DNA of 64,000 bases. Origin: Kribbella qitaiheensis. GTDB taxonomy: Bacteria > Actinomycetota > Actinomycetes > Propionibacteriales > Kribbellaceae. This document shows positions 40,525 through 49,975 of the stretch, in pieces (within the stretch, counting starts at the first letter, position 1; every line of letters begins with the position of its first letter). The notes beneath the pieces were generated by a model, which saw only the letters and a program-made list of their open reading frames with translations, was not told the origin of the DNA and did not search any database. The DNA is taken from positions 1,488,001 through 1,552,000 of the forward strand of contig NZ_CP043661.1 of the NCBI RefSeq assembly GCF_014217565.1, given 5' to 3'. Position numbers and translations under genes: made by a program.

Positions 40525-41735
40525 CAGTTGTTCCTTCCCACGTTCTGCAGACCTGCGGACTTCGCCCGCTCCACTACCGGTCCGATGTTGTCCAGTACGG
40601 CGTCGATGTCGGCCCGGGTGCTGGTGTGCCCCAGCGTGAACCGGAGCGAGCCGCGCGCCCGCTGGTCGTCGTACCCCATCGCCAGCAACACATGACTCGG
40701 CTCGGCGACACCGGAGTTGCACGCGGACCCGGTCGAGACCTCGATCCCGCGTGCGTCGAGCAGGAGCAGCAGCGAGTCACCCTCGCAGCCACTGAACGAC
40801 AGGTGTGCATTGTTGGGCAAACGCCCGACCGGGTCACCCGACAGCTTCGCGCCCGGCGCGGCGTCGACGACACCGCGGATCAGCGCGTCCCGCAGCTCCG
40901 TGAGCCGCCGGGCCTCGTCTTCCTGGTGCTTGATCGAATACTCCAGCGCCACGGCGAACCCAGCGGTCGCGGGCGCATCCAGCGTGCCGGACCGTACGTC
41001 GCGCTCCTGCCCGCCGCCGTGCAGGATCGGCGCAAGCTTGGTCTCCTTGCGGACCACCAGCGCGCCGATCCCGTACGGTCCGCCGAGCTTGTGCGCCGAT
41101 ACGGTCATCGCGTCCGCGCCGAGGCTGACGAAGTCCACCGGGACCTGGCCGATCGCCTGCACCGCGTCGGTGTGCACGGGAATGTCGTGGGTCGCCGCGA
41201 TCGCCGCGATCTCCTGGATCGGCTGCAGTGTACCGACCTCGTTGTTCGCCATCATCAACGTGACGAAGGACACGCTCTCCGGATCCTTCGCGATCGCCTC
41301 GGCGACGCTGTCGGGCTGCACCCGGCCAAGCTCATCCACAGGCAGCCACTCGATCTCAGCGCCCTCGTGCTGAGCCAGCCAGATCGCCGGATCCAATACT
41401 GCGTGATGCTCGATCCCGCCCAGCAGGATCCGTCTGCGCGCCGGATTGTCGGCGAGGCGGGCCCACCACAGCCCCTTGAGCGCCAGATTGTCCGCCTCGG
41501 TGCCGCCCGAAGTGAAGACCACCTCGCTCGGCTGAGCGTTCAGCGCCTCGGCGATCGTCTCCCGGGACTCCTCGACCGTCCGCCTCGCCGCCCGCCCGGA
41601 GCCGTGCAACGAAGAAGCGTTACCGGTACGCCCGAGGTGCGAGGTCATCGCCTCGATCGCCGCCGGCAGCATCGGAGTCGTCGCGGCATGATCCAGGTAG
41701 ACCGTACGGCGCGCAGTTGTGGTCATAACAGTCAT
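40524..41735 (-). CDS. cysteine desulfurase (IscS/NifS family)
   Basis: The 403-residue PLP enzyme removes sulfur from cysteine as a persulfide. [18 protein letters not shown] opens the fold; the PLP lysine is in [18 protein letters not shown] and the persulfide Cys in STGSACNSG, with the longer loop typical of group I enzymes. By gene order it probably supplies MnmA. A second ATG at 41726 is a possible start. Confidence 0.96.
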   Translation of the reverse strand: MTVMTTTARRTVYLDHAATTPMLPAAIEAMTSHLGRTGNASSLHGSGRAARRTVEESRETIAEALNAQPSEVVFTSGGTEADNLALKGLWWARLADNPARRRILLGGIEHHAVLDPAIWLAQHEGAEIEWLPVDELGRVQPDSVAEAIAKDPESVSFVTLMMANNEVGTLQPIQEIAAIAATHDIPVHTDAVQAIGQVPVDFVSLGADAMTVSAHKLGGPYGIGALVVRKETKLAPILHGGGQERDVRSGTLDAPATAGFAVALEYSIKHQEDEARRLTELRDALIRGVVDAAPGAKLSGDPVGRLPNNAHLSFSGCEGDSLLLLLDARGIEVSTGSACNSGVAEPSHVLLAMGYDDQRARGSLRFTLGHTSTRADIDAVLDNIGPVVERAKSAGLQNVGRNN

Positions 41736-41962
41736 AAGGGTAAGTCCCGCGCGGATGTTCCCGTTTCAGCCGGCACTTCAGGAATGATTCCTCCACCACT
41801 CGTCCGTCGGCACACCGGCCCGGCACGTCGAGCCCGCTTCGCACCTCCTCCGTCGATTACTCGACCCACCGCTCCGGTCCAACGCAACTACGTCGCGGCT
41901 GAGCTGACGCCGAGGCTGGCCGGGGTGATGCTCGGCGAAGAGGCGGCTCAAGTCCTCCTGAA

Positions 41963-42000
41963 GGGGGTTGCCCCACTGCTCTAGCAGTGGGGTAACCCCC
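41963..42000. repeat. 38-base palindromic hairpin, copy 1
   Basis: GGGGGTT, a mismatch, CCCCACTG, a 6-base loop, CAGTGGGG, a mismatch and AACCCCC form a near-perfect stem. A related hairpin with the same CTAGCAGTGGG core occurs at 56563-56613. It is part of a 744-base gap (41736-42479) that contains no gene that I can support. Confidence 0.7.
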
Positions 42001-42053
42001 ACAGGAGGAGTGGACCCCTCGAAGGAGGGGCCAACCCCACCGCAACGGGTCCT

Positions 42054-42155
42054 TGTCCCGACCGACAGATAATGGCCGGTCCCCCGCCAGGGTGCCACGC
42101 TCAGCCCGACGACGCCCAGGGCGGTAGAGGCAGCCATTACCTGTCGATCGGGACA
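42054..42155. repeat. 102-base palindromic-ended element, copy A
   Basis: The 23-base arms 42054-42076 (starting TGTCCCGACCGACAG) and 42133-42155 are inverted repeats with 21 of 23 matches. The 56-base centre includes TGCCACGCTCAG. A second element of exactly the same length with the same end sequence is at 58467-58568. Confidence 0.75.
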
Positions 42156-42334
42156 CAGGGGCGGGGATCCGGGCACGGGCCCGGCCGTTTCGGGCCGAAC
42201 GGGCCAGGTCCCGGCCGGCCGAGGGCCACGGTCACCCAACCAGGCAGTGATCGGGCTGATCGGGCTGAACCCGGCAGCGGTGGCGCCCAACTCGACATCG
42301 GCGGCAAGGATTTCGGAATGCACTGCCTGGCTGG

Positions 42335-42423
42335 CGATCCCGAACACCCGAATCGGCCCGGCTCAGGCGATCCCGAACACCCGAATCGGCCCGGCTCAGG
42401 CGATCCCGAACACCCGAATCGGC
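42335..42423. repeat. 33-base tandem repeat, 2.7 copies
   Basis: Units begin at 42335, 42368 and 42401 with CGATCCCGAACACCCGAATC. The first two are identical; the third stops after 23 bases. The 33-base length keeps reading frame, but no coding frame here is convincing. Confidence 0.8.
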
Positions 42424-42479
42424 AGGAGCCGCGTGACCGGGTGGCTGCGAGCGGCAAGTTAGGAGCGGCGTGAGGCGGG

Positions 42480-43142
42480 TCAAGTGCGGATCTGCTCCAG
42501 CCAGGCGTGGTCGGGGTGCAGGTGGTGGACCATGTCGGCGAGCCAGCCGCGCTGGGGCGCCGAAAGCAGCGGGAGGGTGACCTCCAGGTCCCGGCGGTCC
42601 TTGGGGCGGTCGTGTTTGGCCTTGTAGGCGAGTGTCATCTCCGGGTTGAGGTAGCGGATGCCGTCGTCGGCGATCCAGGTGATCTCGTCGAGGTCGTAGT
42701 CGAGGGTGGGATCACGGCGGAAGACCCAGCGGCCGTCCCGGTCCGGATTCAGGACCACGTCGTACTTCCACGGGGCGAGGGCGTGCTCGCGGAGCCAGAC
42801 CTGGTCGGCGGTGTCCGGCATCTCCGGCTTGTCGACGGTGAGCGGGAAGATCGAAGCGCTCCCCGCCGACCACACGTCGTACCGGCCCTCGGCGTATTGG
42901 ACCAGCGCCGGCACCTCGCGCCGCCAGAACGACACGTCGAGGTCGTCGTGGTGCCGCGGTACGCCGGTGAACGCCTCGATCGACCAGCCGCCGGCCACCC
43001 ACCAGGGCAGCCCGAGTCCACCGAAGAACTCCTTCGCCTCGTCCCGGGTCGCGGCCTCGACCGGCCCGTACAGCCGCTGGAACTTCAGCTCTTCCGGATC
43101 GAGCCCGTCCGCATACCAGTACCGCTTCTCCGCTGCGCCCAT
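42480..43142 (-). CDS. nucleotidyltransferase-fold protein, aminoglycoside adenylyltransferase-like
   Basis: The 220-residue protein has LPWWVAGGWSIEAFTGVPRHHDDLDVSFWR (about residues 44-73), the GGW...DxD pattern of minimal nucleotidyltransferases such as ANT(2'')-like enzymes, and a later acidic DEITWIADDGIRYLNPEMTLAYKAKH. It may modify a small molecule, but the family is broad and resistance cannot be inferred. The ATG at 43142 was chosen because homology starts soon after. It is divergent from the hydrolase/transporter operon. Confidence 0.75.
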   Translation of the reverse strand: MGAAEKRYWYADGLDPEELKFQRLYGPVEAATRDEAKEFFGGLGLPWWVAGGWSIEAFTGVPRHHDDLDVSFWRREVPALVQYAEGRYDVWSAGSASIFPLTVDKPEMPDTADQVWLREHALAPWKYDVVLNPDRDGRWVFRRDPTLDYDLDEITWIADDGIRYLNPEMTLAYKAKHDRPKDRRDLEVTLPLLSAPQRGWLADMVHHLHPDHAWLEQIRT

Positions 43143-43207
43143 CTTCAGATCCTCACACCGACCCGGGCCCGGAGAGCCATCGCAGTACCCGGCCAGGCGG
43201 ACTTCAT

Positions 43208-43220
43208 CGGATCGGACGAA
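43208..43220 (+). promoter_or_regulatory. candidate operator for the peptide/D-amino acid operon
   Basis: CGGATCGGACGAA lies 64 bases before the first operon gene. Similar sequences occur twice upstream of the PucR-type regulator gene (56710-56724, 56740-56755). The match is by eye; regulator binding is inferred. Confidence 0.4.
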
Positions 43221-43284
43221 AAACGTCCCGGCACTCGTCACCGCCGACGAATACTCCCCCTCCGGACGGTCCTAGCGTCGGTAC

Positions 43285-44673
43285 ATGGCGACCCTGAGCG
43301 AGATCGAGACGTGGCTACAAGACCGGCTGCCGGCGCTGATTACCGAGCACGAGGTCCCCGGTACGGCGGTCGGAGTGCTGTTCGGCGGCGAGGTGATCGA
43401 CCACGCGGCCGGCGTACTGAGTACGGCGACCGGTGTCGAGACGAACGCCGACAGCGTGTTCCAGATCGGCTCGATCACGAAGGTCTGGACGACGACGCTG
43501 GTGATGCAGCTCGTCGACGAGGGCAAGGTCGACCTGGACAAACCGTTGCGTGACTACCTCCCCGAGTTCGTCCTCGGCGACGACGAGGCGGCGGCCGCGA
43601 TCACCATCCGTCAGCTGCTGAGCCACACGTCGGGCTTCGAAGGCGACATCTTCAGCGAGACCGGCAAGGGCGACGACGCCGTCGAGAAGTTCGTCCCCAC
43701 GCTGGCCAAGGTCGGCCAGCTCTTCAGCCCCGGCGAGATGTTCTCCTACAACAACGCCGGCTTCGCCGTCCTCGGCCGATTGATCGAGGTACTGCGCGGA
43801 AAGCGGTTCGACGCCGCCCTCCGCGAGCACCTCTTCACCCCGCTCGGCCTGGCCCACGCGGCCACCGACCCGTACGAGGCGATCCTGTATCGCGCCGCGG
43901 TCGGGCACCTCCGCCCCGCTCCCGATGCGGCACCCGTACCAGCTCCGTTCTGGGGGATGACCCGGGGCATGGCGCCCGCCGGCGCGATGCTCGCGATGCG
44001 GCCGCGCGACCTGCTCACCTTCGCCAAGCTGCACCTCGACTCAGGAACAGCGGCAGACGGTACGTCGGTACTGAGTCCGGCGAGCGTCGAGGCGATGCAG
44101 ACCGCGCAGGTGAAGGTGCCCGCGCTCGGCCTGATGGGCGACTCATGGGGACTCGGCTGGGAGATCTTCGACTGGGACGGCACCACGGTGATCGGCCACG
44201 ACGGCGGGACCATCGGCCAGAACGCCTTCCTGCGCATCGTCCCCGAGCACGGTCTGGCCGTCACGGTGCTGACCAACGGCGGTGATGTCATCGGGCTCTA
44301 CGAGACCATCGTCAGCCACATCGTCAAGGAACTGGCCGGCCTGGAGCTGCCCGCGCTGCCCAAGCCGCCGGCCACCGCCGTACCGATCGACGCGGAGCGG
44401 ATGCTCGGCACCTACAGCTGCGAGGTCGCCGACATCACCGTTCGTCAGGACGACGACGGCAGGGTCTGGCTCGACCAGACACCGAAGGGCATCTTCGCCG
44501 ACCTGGGCCCCGCCCCCGAGCCGGTCGAGCTGGTCGGCCGCAACGCGGAGAGCCTGATCGCCCTGAAGGCCGACAACGGGGTGCACATGCCGCAGGTCTT
44601 CCTCGGCGACGACGGCAACGGCCACGCGCTCTACCTGCACAACGGCCGGGCCATCCGCCGCGCCCATGCCTGA
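43285..44673 (+). CDS. serine hydrolase, beta-lactamase/D-aminopeptidase-type (family S12)
   Basis: The 462-residue protein has no signal peptide and is probably cytoplasmic. The catalytic set is Ser63-x-x-Lys66 (QIGSITKVW), Tyr155-x-Asn157 (FSYNNAGF) and GHDGGTIGQ as the third motif. A C-terminal lipocalin-like domain (about 365-462) follows, as in D-aminopeptidase-type and esterase-type S12 proteins. It heads the operon, 25 bases before the transporter binding protein. Its closest relative here is the C-terminal half of the fused protein at 49972-53304 (shared SVFQIGS..KVWT.TL.MQLVDEG). D-peptide cleavage is inferred from context. Confidence 0.88.
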   Translation: MATLSEIETWLQDRLPALITEHEVPGTAVGVLFGGEVIDHAAGVLSTATGVETNADSVFQIGSITKVWTTTLVMQLVDEGKVDLDKPLRDYLPEFVLGDDEAAAAITIRQLLSHTSGFEGDIFSETGKGDDAVEKFVPTLAKVGQLFSPGEMFSYNNAGFAVLGRLIEVLRGKRFDAALREHLFTPLGLAHAATDPYEAILYRAAVGHLRPAPDAAPVPAPFWGMTRGMAPAGAMLAMRPRDLLTFAKLHLDSGTAADGTSVLSPASVEAMQTAQVKVPALGLMGDSWGLGWEIFDWDGTTVIGHDGGTIGQNAFLRIVPEHGLAVTVLTNGGDVIGLYETIVSHIVKELAGLELPALPKPPATAVPIDAERMLGTYSCEVADITVRQDDDGRVWLDQTPKGIFADLGPAPEPVELVGRNAESLIALKADNGVHMPQVFLGDDGNGHALYLHNGRAIRRAHA

Positions 44674-44698
44674 TCCCGTCCGACCCCTTGGAGAAACC

Positions 44699-46285
44699 AT
44701 GAGACATACCGTCGCGATCGCCGGCGTGCTGGTCGCCGGACTCGCCTTGTCCGCCTGCAGTTCGGGTCAGGAGACCACCGGTGCGGGCAAGCCGGTGGCG
44801 GGCCAGACGCTGACCATGGCGCTGGGCGCCGACCCGGGCAACCTCGACCCGCAGTTCACCTCGCTGTCGATCACGAAGCAGGTCGACGCGTTCCTCTACG
44901 ACTCCCTGGTCAACGTCGACGGGACCGGGAAGCAGGTGGCGGGTCTCGCGGAGAAGTGGGAAGGCACGACGACCACCGCGAAGTACACGCTGCGCAAGGG
45001 CATCACCTGTCAGGACGGCAGCCCGTTGACCGCGAGCACCGTCGCCGAGAACATCAACTTCGTCGGCAACCCGGCCAGCAAGTCGACCCGGATCGGCGTC
45101 TTCGTCGCACCGGGCGCCAAGGCCATCGGCGACGACGCGGCGGGCACGGTCACCGTGACAGCGCCTGCTCCCGACGCCTTCCTGGTCCGCAACATCGGCG
45201 GTCTGCACATCGTCTGCAGCGAGGGCATGAAGGACCGCACCCTGCTCAAGCAGGGCTCGGACGGCACCGGCCAGTTCAAGGTCACCGAGGCTGTCCCCGG
45301 CGACCACTTCACGCTGACCCGCCGCAAGGAGTACGCGTGGGGCGCGGGCGACTTCAAGGCCGAGCAGCCAGGGATGCCGGACAAGGTGATCCTCAAGGTG
45401 GTGGCGAACGAGACCACCGCGGCGAACCTACTGCTCGCCGGGCAGGTCAACATCGTCGCCATCGCCGGTCCCGACAAGCAGCGGCTGGAAGCGCAGAAGC
45501 TCTTCACGCGCACGCTGGGTACTCCGTTGGGTGAGCTCTGGTTCAACCAGAAGGCAGGCCTGCCGACCGCTGACGTCGCCGTGCGCAAAGCGTTGACGCA
45601 AGCCCTCGACCTGGCTCAGCTCGGCAAAGTGCTGACCAGCGGAACCGGTAAGCCGACCACCAGTCTGACCGTTCCCGGTACGGGTCCCTGCAACGACGAC
45701 ACCGTCACCGGCAACCTGCCCGGCCACGATCTCGACGCGGCCAAGGCAGGCCTCGACGCGGCCGGCTGGAAGGCGGCCGCCGACGGCATCCGGGCGAAGG
45801 ACGGCGCCAAGCTCACCTTGGTCTTCTACTACCCGACCACCCTTGGCCCGACCATGCAGTCGGGTGCGGAACTGCTGCAGAAGGCGTGGAAGGACCTCGG
45901 CGTCGACATCTCGCTCAAAGCCATCTCGACCGCCGAGCTCAGCACCATCGTCCTCGGCGGCCAAGGCACCTGGCACGCCGGCCTGATCCCGCTGACGACC
46001 AACTTGCCCAGCCAGCTCGTCAGCTTCCTGTCCGGCACCGGGCCGCCGAACGGCAGCAACTTCTCCTCGATCAAGAACCCCCAGTACGACGCGGGGGTCG
46101 CCAAGGCGGCCAAGATCGCCGGAGCGGACGGCTGCGCCGAGTGGGCGGGCGCGGAGCGCGCGCTGTTCGAGCAGGTCAACGTGGTGCCGTTCGTCAACTC
46201 CACCGTGCCGATCTTCGCCAAGGGCGCGACCTTCGAACTGAACGACGGCGTCGACCCCGGATCGATCCGGATGCTGGCGAGCTAG
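44699..46285 (+). CDS. peptide ABC transporter substrate-binding lipoprotein (family 5)
   Basis: The 528-residue DppA/OppA-type protein has a lipobox LALSAC (Cys at about residue 20) and the family opening GADPGNLDPQFTSLSITKQVDAFLYDSLV. It should capture oligopeptides or similar ligands outside the cell and hand them to the permeases that follow. A TTGGAGAAA site precedes the ATG. Its stop overlaps the GTG of the first permease. Confidence 0.93.
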   Translation: MRHTVAIAGVLVAGLALSACSSGQETTGAGKPVAGQTLTMALGADPGNLDPQFTSLSITKQVDAFLYDSLVNVDGTGKQVAGLAEKWEGTTTTAKYTLRKGITCQDGSPLTASTVAENINFVGNPASKSTRIGVFVAPGAKAIGDDAAGTVTVTAPAPDAFLVRNIGGLHIVCSEGMKDRTLLKQGSDGTGQFKVTEAVPGDHFTLTRRKEYAWGAGDFKAEQPGMPDKVILKVVANETTAANLLLAGQVNIVAIAGPDKQRLEAQKLFTRTLGTPLGELWFNQKAGLPTADVAVRKALTQALDLAQLGKVLTSGTGKPTTSLTVPGTGPCNDDTVTGNLPGHDLDAAKAGLDAAGWKAAADGIRAKDGAKLTLVFYYPTTLGPTMQSGAELLQKAWKDLGVDISLKAISTAELSTIVLGGQGTWHAGLIPLTTNLPSQLVSFLSGTGPPNGSNFSSIKNPQYDAGVAKAAKIAGADGCAEWAGAERALFEQVNVVPFVNSTVPIFAKGATFELNDGVDPGSIRMLAS

Positions 46286-47277
46286 TGGCGACGACAGTCA
46301 ACGTCTCCGGTACGGCGGCGAACTTCACCACCCATCCGTGGGTGCGGTTCGCCGCCCGCCGGCTCGGGCGCCTCGTCGGGTCCGTGCTGGTGCTGGTCAG
46401 CGCGGCATTCCTGATGATCCACCTGATCCCCGGCGACCCCGTACGAGGAGCGCTCGGACCGGCGACGGCGCAGAGCGTTGTCGACGCCCAGCGCGAGTCG
46501 CTCGGCCTCAACGACCCGCTGTGGCAGCAGTACCTGCATTTCCTGCAACACCTCTTCACCGGCAACCTCGGTACGTCAATCACCACGGGCCTCCCGGTCT
46601 CCGACGTGATCCGGGATCGCCTCCCGGCCACGCTCCAGTTGGCCGTCGCTGCCTTCCTTGTCGCCGTACTCATCGCGCTGCCGGTCGGCCTGGCCATGGG
46701 TGTACTCACCCGGGCCGGGCGCCGGCCACGCACCGAGCTGACCTTCACATCGGTCACAGTGGTGATGGCCGCGATCCCTGAGTTCCTGCTGGCCGTCGGG
46801 CTCGTCTACCTCTTCGCCGTGAAGCTGCACTGGCTGCCAGTAGCCGGACGCGGCAACTTCTCGTCGTACCTGCTGCCTGTTCTTTCACTCTCAGTCGGAC
46901 CGGCAGCGGTGCTTGCACGCATCTGTCGCGTGGAGCTGCTCGCAGTACTGCAGACGGACTATCTGCGGACTGCGCGGGCCAAGCGACTTCCTGCTGTGGC
47001 TGTTTACCTGCGGCACGCGCTGCCTAATGCAGTGACGGCCACGATCACCTTGGGCGGTCTCCTGCTGGGCGGGATGGTTGCCGGGACCGTACTGGTCGAG
47101 AACGTCTTCAGCTGGCCGGGACTGGGCAGCACGATCGTGTCCTCGATCCTGGCCAAGGACTACCCGCTGGTGCAGGGCGTAGTACTCATCTATGGCGCAG
47201 GCGTCCTGCTGGTGAACCTGACGGTCGATGTAGTCCTCGCCCTGCTGGATCCGCGATCGACCATCCGGGAGAGCTGA
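46285..47277 (+). CDS. peptide ABC transporter permease, DppB type
   Basis: The 330-residue protein has six membrane helices, the family start RRLGRLVGSVLVLVSAAFLMIHLIPGDPVR and the EAA-loop region RTARAKRLPAVAVYLRHALPNAV, which contacts the ATPase. It starts with GTG at 46285, sharing the last base of the upstream TAG stop. It pairs with the permease half of the next gene. Confidence 0.94.
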   Translation: MATTVNVSGTAANFTTHPWVRFAARRLGRLVGSVLVLVSAAFLMIHLIPGDPVRGALGPATAQSVVDAQRESLGLNDPLWQQYLHFLQHLFTGNLGTSITTGLPVSDVIRDRLPATLQLAVAAFLVAVLIALPVGLAMGVLTRAGRRPRTELTFTSVTVVMAAIPEFLLAVGLVYLFAVKLHWLPVAGRGNFSSYLLPVLSLSVGPAAVLARICRVELLAVLQTDYLRTARAKRLPAVAVYLRHALPNAVTATITLGGLLLGGMVAGTVLVENVFSWPGLGSTIVSSILAKDYPLVQGVVLIYGAGVLLVNLTVDVVLALLDPRSTIRES

Positions 47278-49190
47278 TGAAGAAGACAGCTCGATGGATT
47301 GCAGTACTACGTACGCCGGTCGGCGCCGGCGCGGGAGTGCTCCTACTCGCAGTACTGCTGCTCGCTCTCGTCGCTCCCCTGCTGTGGACTCACCAGGCGA
47401 CCGCGATCGACACCGAGCACTTGCTGGAAGGCAGCTCCGCACAGCACTTGCTCGGCACCGACAGTCTCGGCCGTGACATCTTCTACCGGGTCCTCGTCGC
47501 CTCCCGTACTTCGATCCTGCTTGCCTTGGTAGCGACCTTGATCGCGGTCGTCTGCGGACTAGCGCTCGGCTGTGCACCGACAGTGCTGGGTCGGCGCGGT
47601 GGCCGCCTGGCCACGGCCGTGGTGAACATCGCGGTCGCGTTCCCAGGCCTGCTGCTCGCGCTGTTCTTCGCGGTCATCTTCGGAGTGGGCGCGAAAGGCG
47701 CAGTACTGGCCATCGGTTTCGCTGGAGCACCGTCGTTCGCGCGACTGACGCAGACCCTGGTGGCCGGTGTCGCGCAGCGGGACTTCGTCGCGGCCGCGCG
47801 GATCGCGGGGGTCGGGCGGTTCCGGATGCTGCCGCTGCACATCCTCCCGAACATCGCCGAACCGCTCGTGGTGAACGCGACGATCGGTGCCGGCGGCGCC
47901 TTGCTCGCCTTTGCCGGCCTGTCGTTCCTCGGCCTGGGCGTCCAGGCACCGGCGTACGACTGGGGCCGGTTGATGGGCGAGAGCCTCAACAGCATCTACG
48001 TGCATCCGGCCGCCGCGCTGGCGCCTGGTCTGGCCGTAGTCATCGCCGGCCTGGCGTTCAACCTGTTCGGAGAGGCTGTCGCGAAGGGCTTCGGCGTACC
48101 GGTCCTGAAAGGGTTGCCGGACAGAGCGCCGGAGACCAGGCCGGCTGCGCCGGTTCACGACGATGACGTCCTGGTCGTCAAAGACCTGTACGTCAGCTTC
48201 CCAGGGCCGGTCACACCGGTCCGCGGGATCAGCTTCACGATCGGCAAGGGCGAGATCGTCGGCGTGGTCGGTGAGTCCGGCTCGGGCAAGAGTCTGACCG
48301 CGCTCGCCGTCGCCCAGCTGATCGAGTCGCCCGGGCAGGTGCGGGCGTCCGAGCTGTCGTTCCTCGGTGCGCCTCTGCTCGGCCGGGCCGCCGTTCGGAG
48401 TACTGCGGCCGCTCGGCGACGCCTGCTGGGTACGTCGTTCGCGATGGTGTTCCAGGATCCGATGACGTCGTTCAACCCGACGAAGCGGATCGGGGTCCAG
48501 CTCACCGAAGGCGTTCGAGAGCATCAAGGATTGTCCCGGCGGCAGGCGATGAGCCGGGCGATCCACCGGCTCCGGGCCGTCCGGATCCCTGAGCCCGAAC
48601 GGCGAGCGCGGCAGTATCCCCATGAATTCTCGGGCGGGATGCGGCAGCGGGCGATGATCGGGATGGGCCTGATGGGCACGCCCGCGCTGATCGTCGCCGA
48701 TGAGCCGACCACCGCGCTCGACGTCACCGTGCAACAGCAGGTGCTTCAGCTGCTCGAGCAGATCCGGACGGAGAACGAGGTCGCCATACTGCTGATCAGC
48801 CACGACATCACGGTCGTCGCACAGGTCTGCGATCGCGTCCTGGTGATGTACGCCGGACGCATCGTCGAGGACCTGCCTGCGAGCGACCTCGTGACCGGGG
48901 CCCGCCATCCGTACACGCGGGCGCTGCTGGCCGCGGTACCGGATCTGGACACGCCGCTCGACGAGCCGCTGGCCGTGATCCCGGGGCGGCCGGTGGATCC
49001 GGCTCACTTCCCGACCGGGTGCGCGTTCGCGGCGCGGTGTGAGTTCGCCGAGGATCGGTGCCGCAGCGAGGACCCTTCGCTGGTCGGGCACGGTCCGGTA
49101 CATCAGGTGGCCTGCTGGAACCCGCAGGGTTCGGCGGCCTGGCAAGCTCGGTATCCAGGCACCGAGTCGATCCGGACGGGGCAGCTATGA
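47277..49190 (+). CDS. fused peptide ABC transporter permease (DppC) and ATPase (DppD)
   Basis: The 637-residue protein joins two subunits. Residues 1-275 are a DppC permease (five or six helices; EAA region DFVAAARIAGVGRFRMLPLHILPNIAEPLVV). After a linker (about 276-295), residues 296-637 form a complete ATPase: Walker A GESGSGKSLTA, Q-loop MVFQDPMTSFNP, signature FSGGMRQRAM, Walker B ALIVADEPTTALD, H-loop ISHD, and the C-terminal oligopeptide-transporter cysteines (CAFAARCEFAEDRC...C), which may bind a metal. Starts by TGATG overlap. Confidence 0.93.
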   Translation: MKKTARWIAVLRTPVGAGAGVLLLAVLLLALVAPLLWTHQATAIDTEHLLEGSSAQHLLGTDSLGRDIFYRVLVASRTSILLALVATLIAVVCGLALGCAPTVLGRRGGRLATAVVNIAVAFPGLLLALFFAVIFGVGAKGAVLAIGFAGAPSFARLTQTLVAGVAQRDFVAAARIAGVGRFRMLPLHILPNIAEPLVVNATIGAGGALLAFAGLSFLGLGVQAPAYDWGRLMGESLNSIYVHPAAALAPGLAVVIAGLAFNLFGEAVAKGFGVPVLKGLPDRAPETRPAAPVHDDDVLVVKDLYVSFPGPVTPVRGISFTIGKGEIVGVVGESGSGKSLTALAVAQLIESPGQVRASELSFLGAPLLGRAAVRSTAAARRRLLGTSFAMVFQDPMTSFNPTKRIGVQLTEGVREHQGLSRRQAMSRAIHRLRAVRIPEPERRARQYPHEFSGGMRQRAMIGMGLMGTPALIVADEPTTALDVTVQQQVLQLLEQIRTENEVAILLISHDITVVAQVCDRVLVMYAGRIVEDLPASDLVTGARHPYTRALLAAVPDLDTPLDEPLAVIPGRPVDPAHFPTGCAFAARCEFAEDRCRSEDPSLVGHGPVHQVACWNPQGSAAWQARYPGTESIRTGQL

Positions 49191-49975
49191 GCGAACTGCG
49201 TTTCGACCAGGTGTCGGTCCGGTTCGGCACGGGCAGCCGCGCGATGACCGCGGTCGACGGGGTCGACCTGACCGTCCCGTCCGGCCAGGTGGTCGGACTG
49301 GTGGGCGAATCTGGGTCGGGCAAGACGACACTGGCCCGTACGGCGGTCGGGCTGGCCGAGCCGTCGTCGGGGCGGATCCTGCTGGACGGCGTACCGATCG
49401 ACCATCGGGCCCGGCCGAATCGGGCCGCGGGCAGACCGCTGCAGATGGTGTTCCAGGATCCCTACTCGTCACTCGATCCGCGGATGACGATCGGCGACTC
49501 GATCGCCGAAGCCATCCCCCGGTCGCCGAGGAAGCATCAACGCGAGGAGGTCGACCGGCTGCTCGAGCTGGTCGGGCTCGATGCCGGCCGGGCGACCGCC
49601 TACCCGGGCGCGTTGTCCGGCGGTCAGCGGCAACGGGTCGCCATCGCCCGCGCGCTGGCCGGGCAGCCCGACGTGATCATCGCCGACGAGATCACCTCGG
49701 CCCTGGACGTCTCTGTTCAGGGCACCGTGCTCAACCTGGTCCGCTCGTTGCAGCGGGAACTCCAGCTGTCGATGCTGTTCATCTCGCACAACCTGGCCGT
49801 CGTCCGCTACGTGAGCGACCTGATCGCCGTGATGTACCTCGGGCGGATCGTGGAATTCGGGGCCGCCCACGAGGTCCTCGGCAACCCCCAGCACGCCTAT
49901 ACCCAAGAGCTTCTCGCGGCCGCACCTCGCCGCACGACTTCGCTACCGCCGCATTCAAGGAGGACTTCCCCGTGA
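49187..49975 (+). CDS. peptide ABC transporter ATPase, DppF type
   Basis: The 262-residue ATPase has Walker A GESGSGKTTLA, Q-loop MVFQDPYSSLDPRMT, signature LSGGQRQRVA, Walker B VIIADEITSALD and H-loop ISHN (Asn in place of Asp after His). It overlaps the fusion gene by 4 bases (ATGA) and the next gene by 4 (GTGA). It lacks the usual Cys-rich C-terminal extension, so it is the shorter partner of the two ATPases. Confidence 0.94.
   Translation: MSELRFDQVSVRFGTGSRAMTAVDGVDLTVPSGQVVGLVGESGSGKTTLARTAVGLAEPSSGRILLDGVPIDHRARPNRAAGRPLQMVFQDPYSSLDPRMTIGDSIAEAIPRSPRKHQREEVDRLLELVGLDAGRATAYPGALSGGQRQRVAIARALAGQPDVIIADEITSALDVSVQGTVLNLVRSLQRELQLSMLFISHNLAVVRYVSDLIAVMYLGRIVEFGAAHEVLGNPQHAYTQELLAAAPRRTTSLPPHSRRTSP

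Noticed and set aside
47050..47110. Frameshift suspicion in other transporter and gat genes
   Set aside because: gatCAB and all transporter subunits read through without a break and have normal lengths, so the insertion problem is limited to the sites listed.
49039..49971. Upstream extension of the S9-S12 fusion frame through the dppF gene
   Set aside because: The added part is the +1 shadow of the ATPase gene; AAGGAGGA before the GTG at 49972 marks the real start.
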